Shown: positions 1 to 7,553 of the stretch, one piece after another
Layout: every line of letters starts with the position of its first letter
How positions within the stretch are numbered: the first letter of the stretch is position 1
Origin: Proteiniphilum sp. UBA5283
GTDB lineage: Bacteria; Bacteroidota; Bacteroidia; Bacteroidales; Dysgonomonadaceae
Reading direction: 5' to 3'
NCBI GenBank assembly: GCA_002408485.1
Contig: DHSP01000072.1
Location: 1 to 29,397, forward strand
Length of the DNA: 29,397 nt
The notes under the pieces: model-generated
Told to the model about the DNA's origin: nothing
Seen by the model: the letters and a program-made list of their open reading frames with translations, nothing else
The model's database searches: none
Position numbers and translations under genes: made by a program

Positions 1-504
1 CTTGAAGGTTTGATGACCACTGTTCACGCAACAACTGCTACACAGAAAACGGTTGACGGCCCCTCGGCAAAAGACTGGAGAGGCGGGCGCGCTGCTGCCG
101 GCAACATCATTCCTTCTTCTACCGGAGCTGCAAAGGCAGTAGGCAAGGTAATTCCCGAGCTGAACGGCAAACTGACCGGTATGTCATTACGCGTTCCCAC
201 ACTGGACGTATCTGTGGTTGACTTGACTGTACGTCTGGCAAAAGAAACCACCTACGAAGAGATCTGTGCTGCCATGAAGGAAGCATCGGAAGGCGAATTG
301 AAGGGCATCCTCGGATATACTAACGAAGACGTGGTATCGAGCGATTTCATTGGCGATGCACGTACTTCTATCTTCGACGAAAAAGCAGGGATCCAACTGA
401 GCCCCACTTTCGTGAAGGTAATCAGCTGGTATGACAACGAATGGGGTTATTCCAACAAAGTGCTCGACCTGATTGCACACATGTCGACTGTAAACAATGC
501 ATAA
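1..504 (+). CDS. gap: Glyceraldehyde-3-phosphate dehydrogenase, type I (3' part, start outside window)
   Basis: This is the C-terminal half of NAD-dependent glyceraldehyde-3-phosphate dehydrogenase, the cytosolic glycolytic enzyme that makes 1,3-bisphosphoglycerate. The reading frame is open from base 1, so the gene begins upstream of the window, and the segment with the catalytic Cys is not included. Visible family motifs are MTTVHATTATQKTVDGPS with the catalytic His, the RGGRAAAGNIIPSSTGAAKAVG phosphate-binding region (partly quoted), a GMSLRVPT strand and the C-terminal WYDNEWGYS motif. About 167 residues are present out of the usual 335 or so. A strong terminator follows 30 bp after the stop. 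The assignment is secure; only the upstream part is unknown. Confidence 0.97.
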   Translation, partial: LEGLMTTVHATTATQKTVDGPSAKDWRGGRAAAGNIIPSSTGAAKAVGKVIPELNGKLTGMSLRVPTLDVSVVDLTVRLAKETTYEEICAAMKEASEGELKGILGYTNEDVVSSDFIGDARTSIFDEKAGIQLSPTFVKVISWYDNEWGYSNKVLDLIAHMSTVNNA

Positions 505-533
505 CATACGATATTCCGATATCGGTATTCCAC

Positions 534-566
534 AAAAAAGCGCTTCTTTTCAGAGGCGCTTTTTTT
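534..566 (+). terminator. Intrinsic terminator after gap
   Basis: The arms AAAAAAGCGC and GCGCTTTTTT flank a short loop, and the 3' arm runs into a T tract. The hairpin begins 30 bp after the gap stop codon, so it should end that transcript. Confidence 0.85.
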
Positions 567-623
567 ATGGCCGGATGCTTCTTGCCGGGTGAATCAGGTG
601 ATTGGCAGGAGCAGGAAATAAAG

Positions 624-655
624 AAGCCGAACAGTTCCTGTTCGGCTTTTTCTTT
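624..655. terminator. Strong hairpin terminator, probably bidirectional
   Basis: A perfect 11-bp stem, AAGCCGAACAG (624-634) and CTGTTCGGCTT (638-648), closes a 3-base TTC loop. A T-rich tail follows on the plus strand, and an A-rich stretch before the stem gives a T-rich tail on the minus strand. It lies 27 bp beyond the stop of the minus-strand ferredoxin gene and is most likely that gene's terminator, with a second role as back-up for gap read-through. Confidence 0.8.
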
Positions 656-675
656 GTTTCAAAATTACCAGTGTT

Positions 676-843
676 TTATGCCGGATGAATTGATTCTGTA
701 GGGCAGACATCTGCACAAGCACCACAGTCGGTGCAAACCTCAGGATCAATTACATAGATATCACCTTCGGATATTGCATCAACAGGACATTCATCAATGC
801 ACGTTCCACAAGCAATGCAAGTGTCATCAATTACGTAAGCCAT
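676..843 (-). CDS. Small 2[4Fe-4S] ferredoxin
   Basis: A 55-residue protein that contains little but two bacterial-type iron-sulphur motifs: CIACGTCIDECP (residues 9-20) and CTDCGACADVCP (37-48). Each has the CxxCxxCxxxCP pattern that binds one [4Fe-4S] cluster, with the fourth Cys of each motif serving the other cluster. It is a soluble, very acidic low-potential electron carrier of the clostridial ferredoxin type, common in anaerobic Bacteroidales; its partner enzyme cannot be told from this locus. The ATG at 841-843 was chosen because the protein starts directly before the first motif (MAYVIDDTC). It stands alone between a terminator at 624-655 and its own promoter at 890-897. Confidence 0.95.
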   Translation of the reverse strand: MAYVIDDTCIACGTCIDECPVDAISEGDIYVIDPEVCTDCGACADVCPTESIHPA

Positions 844-889
844 AATAGTGAAATAAGTTAGTTGTTGTAATTAGTTAGTTATGTTGCTG

Positions 890-920
890 CAAAGGTAATG
901 AGTTTTTTAAGAATAAAAAA
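890..920 (-). promoter_or_regulatory. Promoter of the ferredoxin gene
   Basis: On the minus strand a -7 element TACCTTTG (890-897) fits the Bacteroidetes consensus TAnnTTTG. A weaker -33 candidate TTTT (917-920) lies 19 bp upstream. Transcription would begin about 40 bp before the ATG. The leader between 851 and 880 carries repeated TTAGTT/GTTGTT words of unknown meaning. Confidence 0.55.
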
Positions 921-986
921 AAATTCTGATATCTTTATCCGGGGGAAAAATACAATAATTAGCGCATAAAATCGTTTGAAGAAGGG

Positions 987-1694
987 ATGAAAAAAACAAC
1001 AATATTTTTTTGCCTCTTGCTGCCTCTTTTTTCGGGCCACATTACCGGACAGCACCAAAAGCTGCAGCACAGGCCCTATGTAGATCAGCGGCTCTTCCAT
1101 CTGGGATTTACAGTGGGGCTGCACACCCAGGATCTCATTCTCACCCAATCGGGCTACGTAAACGAAAACGGGGAGGTCTGGTTTTCCGAAATTCCCAACT
1201 ACACACCCGGCTTCTCGGCGGGGATGATTGCCGACATGCACCTGAATCGTTACCTGAATCTGCGTGCTATACCCACGCTTTCTTTGGGGGAAAAGCATTT
1301 TGTCTTCAGGGAGCAATTGTCGGGTGAAGAGTTTTCCACACACATCCGGAATAACTATCTCTCCCTGCCTATTCATCTGAAAATATCTACGGGGCGAATC
1401 GACAACTTCAGGCCCTACTTTCTACTTGGAGGCTATGGGAGCATCGAATTGGGGTCGCAAAAGAAACAGGCTGTGCTGTTGAAGCCATACGACTTCGGGA
1501 TTGAGCTGGGTGTGGGATGTGATTTTTACCTGCCTCTGTTCAAGCTGGCTCCCGAACTGAAATTTGAATTTGGCATGATCGATATACTCAACACGGACAG
1601 GACCGATCTGACGGATGAAAGTCTGCAAAAATACGCACGCTCCCTCTCGAAAGCCACGCAACGAATGATTACACTGAGTGTTCACTTCGAGTAA
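987..1694 (+). CDS. PorT-like outer membrane beta-barrel protein
   Basis: A 235-residue exported protein with a signal peptide (hydrophobic residues 6-17, likely cleavage near residue 21). Alternating hydrophobic and polar strands, glycines and aromatic residues suggest an eight-stranded outer-membrane beta-barrel, and it ends in LSVHFE. The early segment with YVDQRLFHLGFTVGLHTQDL resembles PorT family proteins. PorT of Porphyromonas gingivalis belongs to the type IX secretion apparatus, but PorT-like barrels also occur in Bacteroidales without that system, and no other secretion gene is seen here. The role in secretion is therefore not established. The ATG at 987 directly precedes the signal peptide. 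Its last 13 bp overlap the end of the convergent glycosyltransferase gene. Confidence 0.75.
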   Translation: MKKTTIFFCLLLPLFSGHITGQHQKLQHRPYVDQRLFHLGFTVGLHTQDLILTQSGYVNENGEVWFSEIPNYTPGFSAGMIADMHLNRYLNLRAIPTLSLGEKHFVFREQLSGEEFSTHIRNNYLSLPIHLKISTGRIDNFRPYFLLGGYGSIELGSQKKQAVLLKPYDFGIELGVGCDFYLPLFKLAPELKFEFGMIDILNTDRTDLTDESLQKYARSLSKATQRMITLSVHFE

Positions 1695-2722
1695 AGAGAC
1701 AGGTACGTGCTTTTTCTGTTCAGGTAGAATTGCAGCAATATACTTTTCCGGTATTGGGTGCCGATTTGCTTCACGGTTGTTTTTTTCAGGTTCTCCCTGC
1801 GGACAGGCTTATAGGAAGAGTACATCTTCAGAAAATCCCTGTAGGCCTCAACCACAGCATGAGCGCTTTTGAACTGTCCTTTCAGCAGTAGGTGAATGTA
1901 GGCCAGAAAATCGAAGAGGCAGCGCACAAAAAAGACGAACATACAGTCCGACCGGGGAACATTCTTATAGATCATCAACAGGTTGTTCCGAAAGTTCAGA
2001 TACATTTTTCTCGGGTTATCCTTGCTCAGCGAGGCGCCTCCCACATGGTACACCACCGACGATGGAACACACATCACCATCTTACCTCTTGCATTCAATC
2101 GCCAGCAGAGATCAATCTCTTCCATATGGGCAAAGAAACTGGCATCGAGTCCTCCTGCTTCCACATACTCTTTTTTTCGGATACAGAGACAGGCACCTGT
2201 TGCCCAAAAAACAGGGATGGCCGTTTCATACTGGCCGCTGTCTTCTTCCACAACCTCCAAAATGCGGCCTCTGCAGAAAGGATATCCGTACCGATCAATA
2301 AAACCACCCGCAGCACCCGCATACTCAAACCTGTTTTTATCGTTGTATGCGCGTATCTTGGGTTGTACCGCCACCACTTCGGGGTGGAGGTCCATAAACG
2401 ATATCAATGTGTACAACCAGTTTTCGGTCGTCTCCACATCGGAGTTCAACAACACCACATATTCAGAATCCGTTTGCTGTATTGCCTTGTTGTATCCATC
2501 GGCAAAGCCGTAGTTTTTATCGAATATTATAAGGGGTACAGCAGGATAGTTCGCTTTCAGAAACTCAACCGAATTGTCGGTAGATCCATTGTCAGCCACA
2601 ACCACATTACACACATCGCTCCATGAATGGGCCAGTACGGATGGAAGAAACTGTTCAAGCAGTTTTTTTCCATTCCAGTTCAAAATAACAACGGATGTTT
2701 TTACCATACTCCGATTTTTCAT
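1682..2722 (-). CDS. Family 2 glycosyltransferase
   Basis: A 346-residue inverting glycosyltransferase of the GT-A, GT2 type. The N-terminal part shows the nucleotide-sugar binding start SVVILNWNG, then VVADNGSTDNSVEFL and the DxD-like LLNSDVETTENW (about residues 90-102). The acceptor region carries FFAHMEEIDLCWRL, which holds the ED-type catalytic pair typical of rhamnosyltransferase-like GT2 enzymes. The tail (about 260-346) is basic, with a short hydrophobic stretch, suggesting association with the inner membrane. Sugar and acceptor cannot be read from sequence; cell-surface polysaccharide or lipopolysaccharide is likely. ATG at 2722 or at residue 6 (MVKTSVVIL) would both work. It follows the acyltransferase gene by 92 bp and probably belongs to the same transcript. 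Confidence 0.9.
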   Translation of the reverse strand: MKNRSMVKTSVVILNWNGKKLLEQFLPSVLAHSWSDVCNVVVADNGSTDNSVEFLKANYPAVPLIIFDKNYGFADGYNKAIQQTDSEYVVLLNSDVETTENWLYTLISFMDLHPEVVAVQPKIRAYNDKNRFEYAGAAGGFIDRYGYPFCRGRILEVVEEDSGQYETAIPVFWATGACLCIRKKEYVEAGGLDASFFAHMEEIDLCWRLNARGKMVMCVPSSVVYHVGGASLSKDNPRKMYLNFRNNLLMIYKNVPRSDCMFVFFVRCLFDFLAYIHLLLKGQFKSAHAVVEAYRDFLKMYSSYKPVRRENLKKTTVKQIGTQYRKSILLQFYLNRKSTYLSLYSK

Positions 2723-2814
2723 AGTTCAGTGTTCTGTGTTCAGATTTTATTTTTATTCTTATTCCTCTCCTTTTTCTAATTCTTATCTACCCAGCTTCAC
2801 CCACCCTCCAATGC

Positions 2815-3741
2815 TCAGCGTTCGGTCTTCGGTGTCGGGCTGACTACCGGACGAGTGAACTTCCAGCGATTATGTGACCAGAGGTAATAGGCGGGCTCTC
2901 TCAGTACGGTCTCCTCCAGCTTTCGCATATAACGTTCCATGATCATAAATTCAGGCTCTTTTGAAGCGTCGGCTGTGATCACAAAAAATTTCCCTACATA
3001 GTAGCCCCGTTTTACTTTGGTGATGTCGAGGTACACGATGGAGCACTCCAGCAGCTTTGCTATCTTTTCCATACCTGTCTGCACAAGAGTATCCTGACGA
3101 AGAAAGGTGGTCCAGTACTGATCGAGACACCGGGGGGGGCGCTGGTCGGTGAGGAAGCCTACCACCATTTTCTCCCCTCCTTGTTGTAGCCTGATCATCT
3201 TCCGGTAGACCGAGCGCATCTCTATGGGCCTGGGGCTGAAGCGACTGCGTATTTTCAGAAAAAGCTCATCAAATTCTCTGGAATGCAGCTTCTTATAAAT
3301 AAGGCCCTGTTTTACCCCGGGCTGGAGATACAACCCGATAGAAGGCACCCACTCCCAGTTTCCGTAATGGCCCAGGCTCAGAATACACGACTTTCCGTCG
3401 GCAGTAAGCCGGTCGATGATTTCCGGGTTTTCAAATTTCATTCGCCTGCGTGCTTCTTTGTCGGAGAGACGAAGTGTTTTGATGGTTTCCACAAAGTAAT
3501 CGCACAGGTGATGGTAGAACTTCTTTTCGAGTTTTACAATTTGCTTTTGCGATTTCCCGGGGAAAGCGTTCTTCAGATTTCTTCGTACTAGTTTTCTCCG
3601 GTAACGTGCCAGGTAATATACTCCCCAAAAAAGTATATCCGACAGCAGATAGAGAATCGAAAATGGCAACAACGCATGGAGATACGCCACTACAAATAAC
3701 AGAGAATAACCTATCCCCTTTTTACTGCTATTGTCCTCCAT
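2815..3741 (-). CDS. Lysophospholipid/lipid A acyltransferase, LpxL/HtrB family
   Basis: A 308-residue membrane-anchored acyltransferase that would add a secondary acyl chain to lipid A or a related lipid at the cytoplasmic face of the inner membrane. A hydrophobic anchor lies at about residues 11-46. The hallmark HxxxxE motif is present as HYGNWE (H125, E130). Further conserved blocks are KKLHSREFDELF, the LTDQRPPR loop and YWTTFLRQDT. Length matches the family (about 300). The exact acyl donor and position are unknown. The middle of the gene holds a run of eight C (plus-strand G, 3132-3139) with the frame intact. It sits 66 bp behind mtaB and 92 bp before the glycosyltransferase. Confidence 0.9.
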   Translation of the reverse strand: MEDNSSKKGIGYSLLFVVAYLHALLPFSILYLLSDILFWGVYYLARYRRKLVRRNLKNAFPGKSQKQIVKLEKKFYHHLCDYFVETIKTLRLSDKEARRRMKFENPEIIDRLTADGKSCILSLGHYGNWEWVPSIGLYLQPGVKQGLIYKKLHSREFDELFLKIRSRFSPRPIEMRSVYRKMIRLQQGGEKMVVGFLTDQRPPRCLDQYWTTFLRQDTLVQTGMEKIAKLLECSIVYLDITKVKRGYYVGKFFVITADASKEPEFMIMERYMRKLEETVLREPAYYLWSHNRWKFTRPVVSPTPKTER

Positions 3742-3807
3742 TCAATCAGAATTATCATTGTCATATCATTATTGTCCGGGATCGTCGCCCCCATAGTTCT
3801 ACTTCCC

Positions 3808-5121
3808 TTAAAACAGGGCTTCCATCGCCATTTCCTCCTCGCAGTATGCACCTACTTCCACGTCCATTACCCGGTTCACATAGCGGGAATCGTATTCGGC
3901 GTACAATTTTACGTAATTTTCTGTAAACCCGTGCATCTTTTGACCGCGTTTTGTATGTTCGAACAACACTTTCCGGCGTGTACCCTTCTGGGACTCGTAA
4001 AATTGACGCAGCTTCTCCTCCGAAAGGTCGAGCAACGTTTTGCTGCGGGCATGTTTTGTTTTGGGATCCACGGCATAGTCAATCTGCAGTGCCTGTGTGC
4101 CGGGACGTTCAGAATAGGTGAAAACATGCAACTGGGAAAAATCGATAGAACGGATAAACGCCTCACTTTCTGAAAAATAATCATCGGTTTCGCCACGGAC
4201 CCCCACAATCACGTCTACGCCAATAAAAGCATGGGGAAGGATTTGTTTTATCTTGTCTACCTTGTGACGGAACAGTACCGAATCGTACTTCCGCTTCATC
4301 AGCTTGAGTACCGCGTCACTGCCTGCCTGTAGCGGCATATGAAAATGGGGGGCAAAACGTTTGGAGGAAGCCACAAAGTCGATGATCTCATCCGTCAATA
4401 AATTTGGCTCAATGGACGATATGCGATACCTTTCCACCCCATCCACCTTATCGAGTGCCTTCAAAAGGTCTATAAAAAGTTCATTCGTGGTATGTCCAAA
4501 ATCACCGATGTTGACTCCCGTGAGCACAATCTCCTTTCCCCCTTCCTCTACCACCTGCCGGGCCTGATTCACCAGGTCGGCAATGGAGCCGTTACGGCTT
4601 CTGCCTCTTGCAAAGGGGATGGTACAGAAAGAACAGAAGTAGTCGCAGCCATCCTGCACTTTGAGAAAATAACGAGTACGGTCGTCGGCAGAAAGTGACG
4701 GGACAAACGAGCGGATACGGTGTGTTTTGGATATAACCACTTCACCTTTATCCTTTTTCTGCAAGTCGTCCAGGTATTTCACCACATCGAGTTTTTGTTC
4801 TGCTCCCAACACCAGGTCCACGCCTTCAATGGTGGCAATTTCGTCCGGCTTCAGCTGTGCATAACATCCGGTAACTACCACAAAAGCGGAGGGATTCTCC
4901 TGTATTACTTTCCGGATGGCCTGGCGTCCTTTCTTATCGGCAAGCTCCGTCACAGAACAGGTGTTGATTACACAGATATCAGCCTGCTGACCTTTTCTGG
5001 CACGGGTTACGCCGGCGTGCGACAACTGCCTGCCAATGGCCGAGGTCTCCGCAAAATTAAGTTTGCAGCCTAATGTATAGTAGGAGGCCGTTTTATTTTG
5101 AAAAATTGATTGATCGATCAT
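3808..5121 (-). CDS. mtaB: tRNA t6A37 methylthiotransferase MtaB (radical SAM)
   Basis: A 437-residue enzyme that puts a methylthio group on t6A37 of tRNAs reading ANN codons, using two [4Fe-4S] clusters and S-adenosylmethionine. The N-terminal methylthiotransferase domain shows the three Cys ligands of the auxiliary cluster: C19 in YTLGCKLNFAE, C55 in NTCSVTE and C86 in VVTGCYAQ. The radical SAM motif CxxxCxxC is DGCDYFCSFCTIPFARGRSR (C159, C163, C166). A C-terminal TRAM-like RNA-binding part follows about residue 370. The GCKLNFAE start and the CTIPFARGRSRNG form fit MtaB better than MiaB or RimO. It appears to be the first gene of a minus-strand operon and diverges from the acyl-CoA synthetase gene. 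Confidence 0.92.
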   Translation of the reverse strand: MIDQSIFQNKTASYYTLGCKLNFAETSAIGRQLSHAGVTRARKGQQADICVINTCSVTELADKKGRQAIRKVIQENPSAFVVVTGCYAQLKPDEIATIEGVDLVLGAEQKLDVVKYLDDLQKKDKGEVVISKTHRIRSFVPSLSADDRTRYFLKVQDGCDYFCSFCTIPFARGRSRNGSIADLVNQARQVVEEGGKEIVLTGVNIGDFGHTTNELFIDLLKALDKVDGVERYRISSIEPNLLTDEIIDFVASSKRFAPHFHMPLQAGSDAVLKLMKRKYDSVLFRHKVDKIKQILPHAFIGVDVIVGVRGETDDYFSESEAFIRSIDFSQLHVFTYSERPGTQALQIDYAVDPKTKHARSKTLLDLSEEKLRQFYESQKGTRRKVLFEHTKRGQKMHGFTENYVKLYAEYDSRYVNRVMDVEVGAYCEEEMAMEALF

Positions 5122-5205
5122 ACTCTAGATAATACCCGAACCGGATTTTTGCAGTAATAAAACCAGCTTGTACGGAACGTGAAAAAAATTATTCAAACGA
5201 AAGCA

Positions 5206-5239
5206 CAAATTTACAAAAAACCCTCAATTTATTGTCACA
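5206..5239 (-). promoter_or_regulatory. Possible promoter of the mtaB operon
   Basis: The minus strand carries TAAATTTG (5206-5213), an exact TAnnTTTG -7 element, about 85 bp before the mtaB ATG. The -33 side is weak: TGTG (5236-5239) at 22 bp is the best candidate. It is divergent from the acyl-CoA synthetase promoter, whose -33 element lies just beyond. Confidence 0.4.
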
Positions 5240-5244
5240 TTTCC

Positions 5245-5275
5245 TTTGGGATTCGATTTTTAGGTATTAAATTTG
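5245..5275 (+). promoter_or_regulatory. Promoter of the acyl-CoA synthetase gene
   Basis: A textbook Bacteroidetes promoter: -33 TTTG (5245-5248), a 19-bp spacer and -7 TAAATTTG (5268-5275). The transcript would start near 5282, after the in-frame GTG at 5179, which rules out that upstream start and supports the ATG at 5302. Confidence 0.8.
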
Positions 5276-5301
5276 CACAAAATAAGCAAAAGTGTGCACT
5301 T

Positions 5302-6945
5302 ATGATCGAACAGAACTTCATCAAACTATACGAAGAAAGTTTCAAAAACCATTGGGACCTTCCTGCGTTAACCGACTATAAAGGAGGAACTTCATTCACT
5401 TACGGAGAACTGGCCCGTGAGATTGCGAAGCTTCATCTGCTGTTCTCGGGGCTGGGTATCGAAAAAGGAGATAAGATCTCACTGGTTGGTAAAAACCATT
5501 CTTCCTGGTCGATTCTGTTCATGGCTGCCATCACCTATGGTGCGGTCATTGTTCCCATCCTGCATGAATTCAATCCCGGCAGTATTGAAGATATTATCCG
5601 TCACTCAGATTCAAAGCTCGTATTTATCAACGACCCGTTATGGAAATCGCTTCAAAGCGATAACGTTGCTGTTCCTGTCTTCGAAATACCCGCACTCTCC
5701 CTTCTCAAGGGTGATGATGCCACTGCAGACAAGACTAATTCTCTCGACGAAATATTCGGTCTCCGTTATCCTGACGGTTTTGCCAAAAAAGATATTCAAT
5801 ATGCCGAAGTGAGTAACGAGGAGGTTGTCTGTCTCAATTACACTTCCGGCACTACCGGCTTCAGCAAAGGAGTAATGATTACGGCAAATAACTTTGCCGG
5901 GAACGTGACCTATGCCGGAAAGCTCAATCTACTTTTTACCGGTGAACGAATACTGGCTTTCTTACCCATGGCTCATGTGTATGGCTGCGCATTCGATTTT
6001 CTCTATGCACTCTCTGCGGGGGTGCACATCACGCTGCTGGGAGTAATTCCCACACCACAGAATCTTATTCACGCCCTGCAGGAAGTCAGGCCAGAGCTGA
6101 TCATCACCGTTCCATTGATTTTTGAAAAAATATACAAAAAGAAGATACTCCCTGTTATCAATAAGCCCATAGTAAAATTGCTTCTGAGAATACCGGGAGT
6201 CAGCAGGGTAATATTAAACAAGATCAAACAATCACTCGTAGAATCACTGGGCGGGAACTTCCGGGAGGTAATTATTGGCGGCGCAGCACTCAATGCCGAA
6301 GTGGAGGCTTTTTTTTACAAAATAAAATTCCCCTTCACCGTGGGGTACGGGATGACAGAATGTGCCCCGCTCATCTCCTACGAGCACCACGATGATTTTG
6401 TTCCCACATCATGCGGTTCAGTATTGGAAGAGATCATGGAGGCACGCATTGACTCCGTTGATCCGGAGAAAGTGCCCGGTGAGATCCAGGTACGCGGAGA
6501 AAACGTGATGAAAGGCTACTATAAAAATCCCGAAGCCACAGCATTCGCTTTCACCGGGGACGGATGGCTCCGAACAGGTGATTCGGGAATCATGAAAGGA
6601 CGGCGACTTTTTATCAAAGGCCGGCTAAAGACCATGCTTCTTACGGCAAACGGCCAGAACGTATATCCCGAAGAGATCGAATCGAAATTAAATAACCTTC
6701 CCTATATTAATGAGAGCATTGTTGTGTTACGCAACTTCAAACTGGTAGCATTGGTTTATCCCGATATGGCAGCAGTAACAACAGACAACATCGGTCCTGA
6801 TAAACTTGCCTCGATCATGAATGAAAATAAAAGCATACTGAATAAATCAGTCGCTCAGTATGAGAAAATATCCGCGATAGAAGTTGTAGACAAAGAGTTT
6901 GAGAAGACACCCAAGAAAAGCATCAAACGTTATCTCTACAACTGA
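5302..6945 (+). CDS. Long-chain fatty acid-CoA ligase / AMP-binding protein
   Basis: A 547-residue adenylate-forming enzyme that would activate a fatty acid with ATP and load it onto CoA. Visible motifs are the P-loop-like YTSGTTGFSKGVM, the substrate segment LPMAHVYG, the A5 motif GYGMTECAPL, the A7 motif TGDSG, the hinge and A8 region KGRLKTMLLTANGQNVYPEE, and the C-terminal catalytic Lys in KTPKKSIKRYL. Length is somewhat short for FadD and fits the long-chain acyl-CoA synthetases of Bacteroidales. The frame is open back to 5179, but a perfect promoter at 5245-5275 and the normal family N-terminus place the start at the ATG at 5302. A terminator lies about 20 bp after the stop, so it is monocistronic. 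The natural substrate is not visible. Confidence 0.92.
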   Translation: MIEQNFIKLYEESFKNHWDLPALTDYKGGTSFTYGELAREIAKLHLLFSGLGIEKGDKISLVGKNHSSWSILFMAAITYGAVIVPILHEFNPGSIEDIIRHSDSKLVFINDPLWKSLQSDNVAVPVFEIPALSLLKGDDATADKTNSLDEIFGLRYPDGFAKKDIQYAEVSNEEVVCLNYTSGTTGFSKGVMITANNFAGNVTYAGKLNLLFTGERILAFLPMAHVYGCAFDFLYALSAGVHITLLGVIPTPQNLIHALQEVRPELIITVPLIFEKIYKKKILPVINKPIVKLLLRIPGVSRVILNKIKQSLVESLGGNFREVIIGGAALNAEVEAFFYKIKFPFTVGYGMTECAPLISYEHHDDFVPTSCGSVLEEIMEARIDSVDPEKVPGEIQVRGENVMKGYYKNPEATAFAFTGDGWLRTGDSGIMKGRRLFIKGRLKTMLLTANGQNVYPEEIESKLNNLPYINESIVVLRNFKLVALVYPDMAAVTTDNIGPDKLASIMNENKSILNKSVAQYEKISAIEVVDKEFEKTPKKSIKRYLYN

Positions 6946-6965
6946 CTTTTTCCGCACAAACGCAC

Positions 6966-6999
6966 AAACACCCTGACACTCTGTCGTTTAGGGTGTTTT
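6966..6999 (+). terminator. Intrinsic terminator after the acyl-CoA synthetase gene
   Basis: A 9-bp perfect stem, AAACACCCT (6966-6974) with AGGGTGTTT (6990-6998), followed by a short T run. It begins 20 bp after the stop codon. Confidence 0.75.
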
Positions 7000-7123
7000 C
7001 TCGTTCGCATACCCCCAGCTTGAAAAACATCTTTCAATAAACGTTATCACACCAATTTGCAAGAGCGTGAGCTGTTTAACATCATTTAACTATAAAATGT
7101 CGATTGAATTATGTTATAGAACA

Positions 7124-7142
7124 TATTTTTGATATAATTTTG
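7124..7142 (+). promoter_or_regulatory. Promoter candidates of the small lipoprotein gene
   Basis: Two sequences match the TAnnTTTG -7 consensus exactly: TATTTTTG (7124-7131) and TAATTTTG (7135-7142). Neither has a good TTTG at 19-21 bp; ATTG at 7103-7106 lies 17 bp before the first. Use of either gives a leader of more than 120 bases before the ATG at 7271. Confidence 0.45.
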
Positions 7143-7177
7143 TATCGTTTTTAGAAAGGAACATTTTCCTTAAGCAT

Positions 7178-7243
7178 ATGAGTAAAGGTAACTTTGGTGA
7201 CGATATTTCATTGCAGGGAAAACGACACCATTTATTGAAATAA
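7178..7243 (+). CDS. Possible 21-residue leader peptide or small protein
   Basis: An ATG-started frame of 21 codons (MSKGNFGDDISLQGKRHHLL plus Lys) lies about 30 bases after the likely transcript start and ends 27 bp before the lipoprotein ATG. The peptide is soluble and basic at its end (GKRHHLLK). Length alone could arise by chance, I recognise no family, and no ribosome binding signal is evident. It is recorded as a candidate upstream ORF. Confidence 0.25.
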   Translation: MSKGNFGDDISLQGKRHHLLK

Positions 7244-7270
7244 ATTATTTATCGTTTAAAATTTTTAAGA

Positions 7271-7504
7271 ATGAAAAAAGTATTGTTATTGGTTGCTACT
7301 GTAGCAACATTGGGATTCGTTTCATGCAACAATGCACAGGTAAAGGCTGAAAAAGCCAGACAAGACAGTCTTGCTGAAGTAGCCAGATTGGACAGCATTG
7401 CAAAAGTTCAGGCCGATAGTATTCAGGCCGCTATCGAAGCTGCTGAAGCTGCAGCCGCCGATACACTGAACCAGGTTATTGAAGAAGTTGCTCCCAATCA
7501 ATAA
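7271..7504 (+). CDS. Small lipoprotein with a helical mature domain
   Basis: A 77-residue protein of unrecognised family. The signal peptide (residues 1-18) ends in a Bacteroidetes-style lipobox FVSC, with C19 as the lipidated residue. The mature 59 residues are Ala-, Glu- and Asp-rich, with repeated ARQDSLAE, ARLDSIAK and QADSIQAA words at a spacing of about 7-11, so it should form a long amphipathic helix or coiled coil. That design recalls small abundant envelope lipoproteins (a Lpp-like idea), which is an inference from shape only. Its own terminator starts about 20 bp after the stop and candidate promoters lie upstream, so it is monocistronic. Confidence 0.85.
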   Translation: MKKVLLLVATVATLGFVSCNNAQVKAEKARQDSLAEVARLDSIAKVQADSIQAAIEAAEAAAADTLNQVIEEVAPNQ

Positions 7505-7525
7505 GGAGTTGCAAGAGATTGGACA

Positions 7526-7553
7526 AGGCCATCCCAAAAGGATGGCTTTTTTT
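7526..7553 (+). terminator. Intrinsic terminator after the small lipoprotein gene
   Basis: Stem GCCATCC (7528-7534) with GGATGGC (7540-7546), a 5-base loop, and seven T residues (7547-7553). It is strong. Its T tract shares bases with the -33 element of the next promoter. Confidence 0.85.

Larger units (their letters stand above)
7000..7270 (+). other. AT-rich intergenic leader region of the small lipoprotein gene
   Basis: With the preceding terminator this gives 325 bp without a long gene. It contains two overlapping -7 candidates (7124-7131 and 7135-7142), a small hairpin AAGGAA/TTCCTT (7156-7171), a 21-codon open frame (7178-7243) and two copies of TTTAAC ten bases apart (7075-7080, 7085-7090). 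Nothing else was recognised. Confidence 0.5.

Noticed and set aside
1892..2626. Long plus-strand open frame (244 codons) opposite the glycosyltransferase gene
   Set aside because: It is the antisense shadow of a gene with clear GT2 motifs; its translation has no recognisable domain and no promoter.
3742..3807. Near-repeat of ATCATT words between mtaB and the acyltransferase gene
   Set aside because: Short, AT-rich and irregular; it does not form a credible operator or hairpin.
5179..5301. N-terminal extension of the acyl-CoA synthetase from a GTG start
   Set aside because: A perfect TTTG-N19-TAAATTTG promoter lies inside it, so the transcript begins downstream; the extension is not like the family N-terminus.
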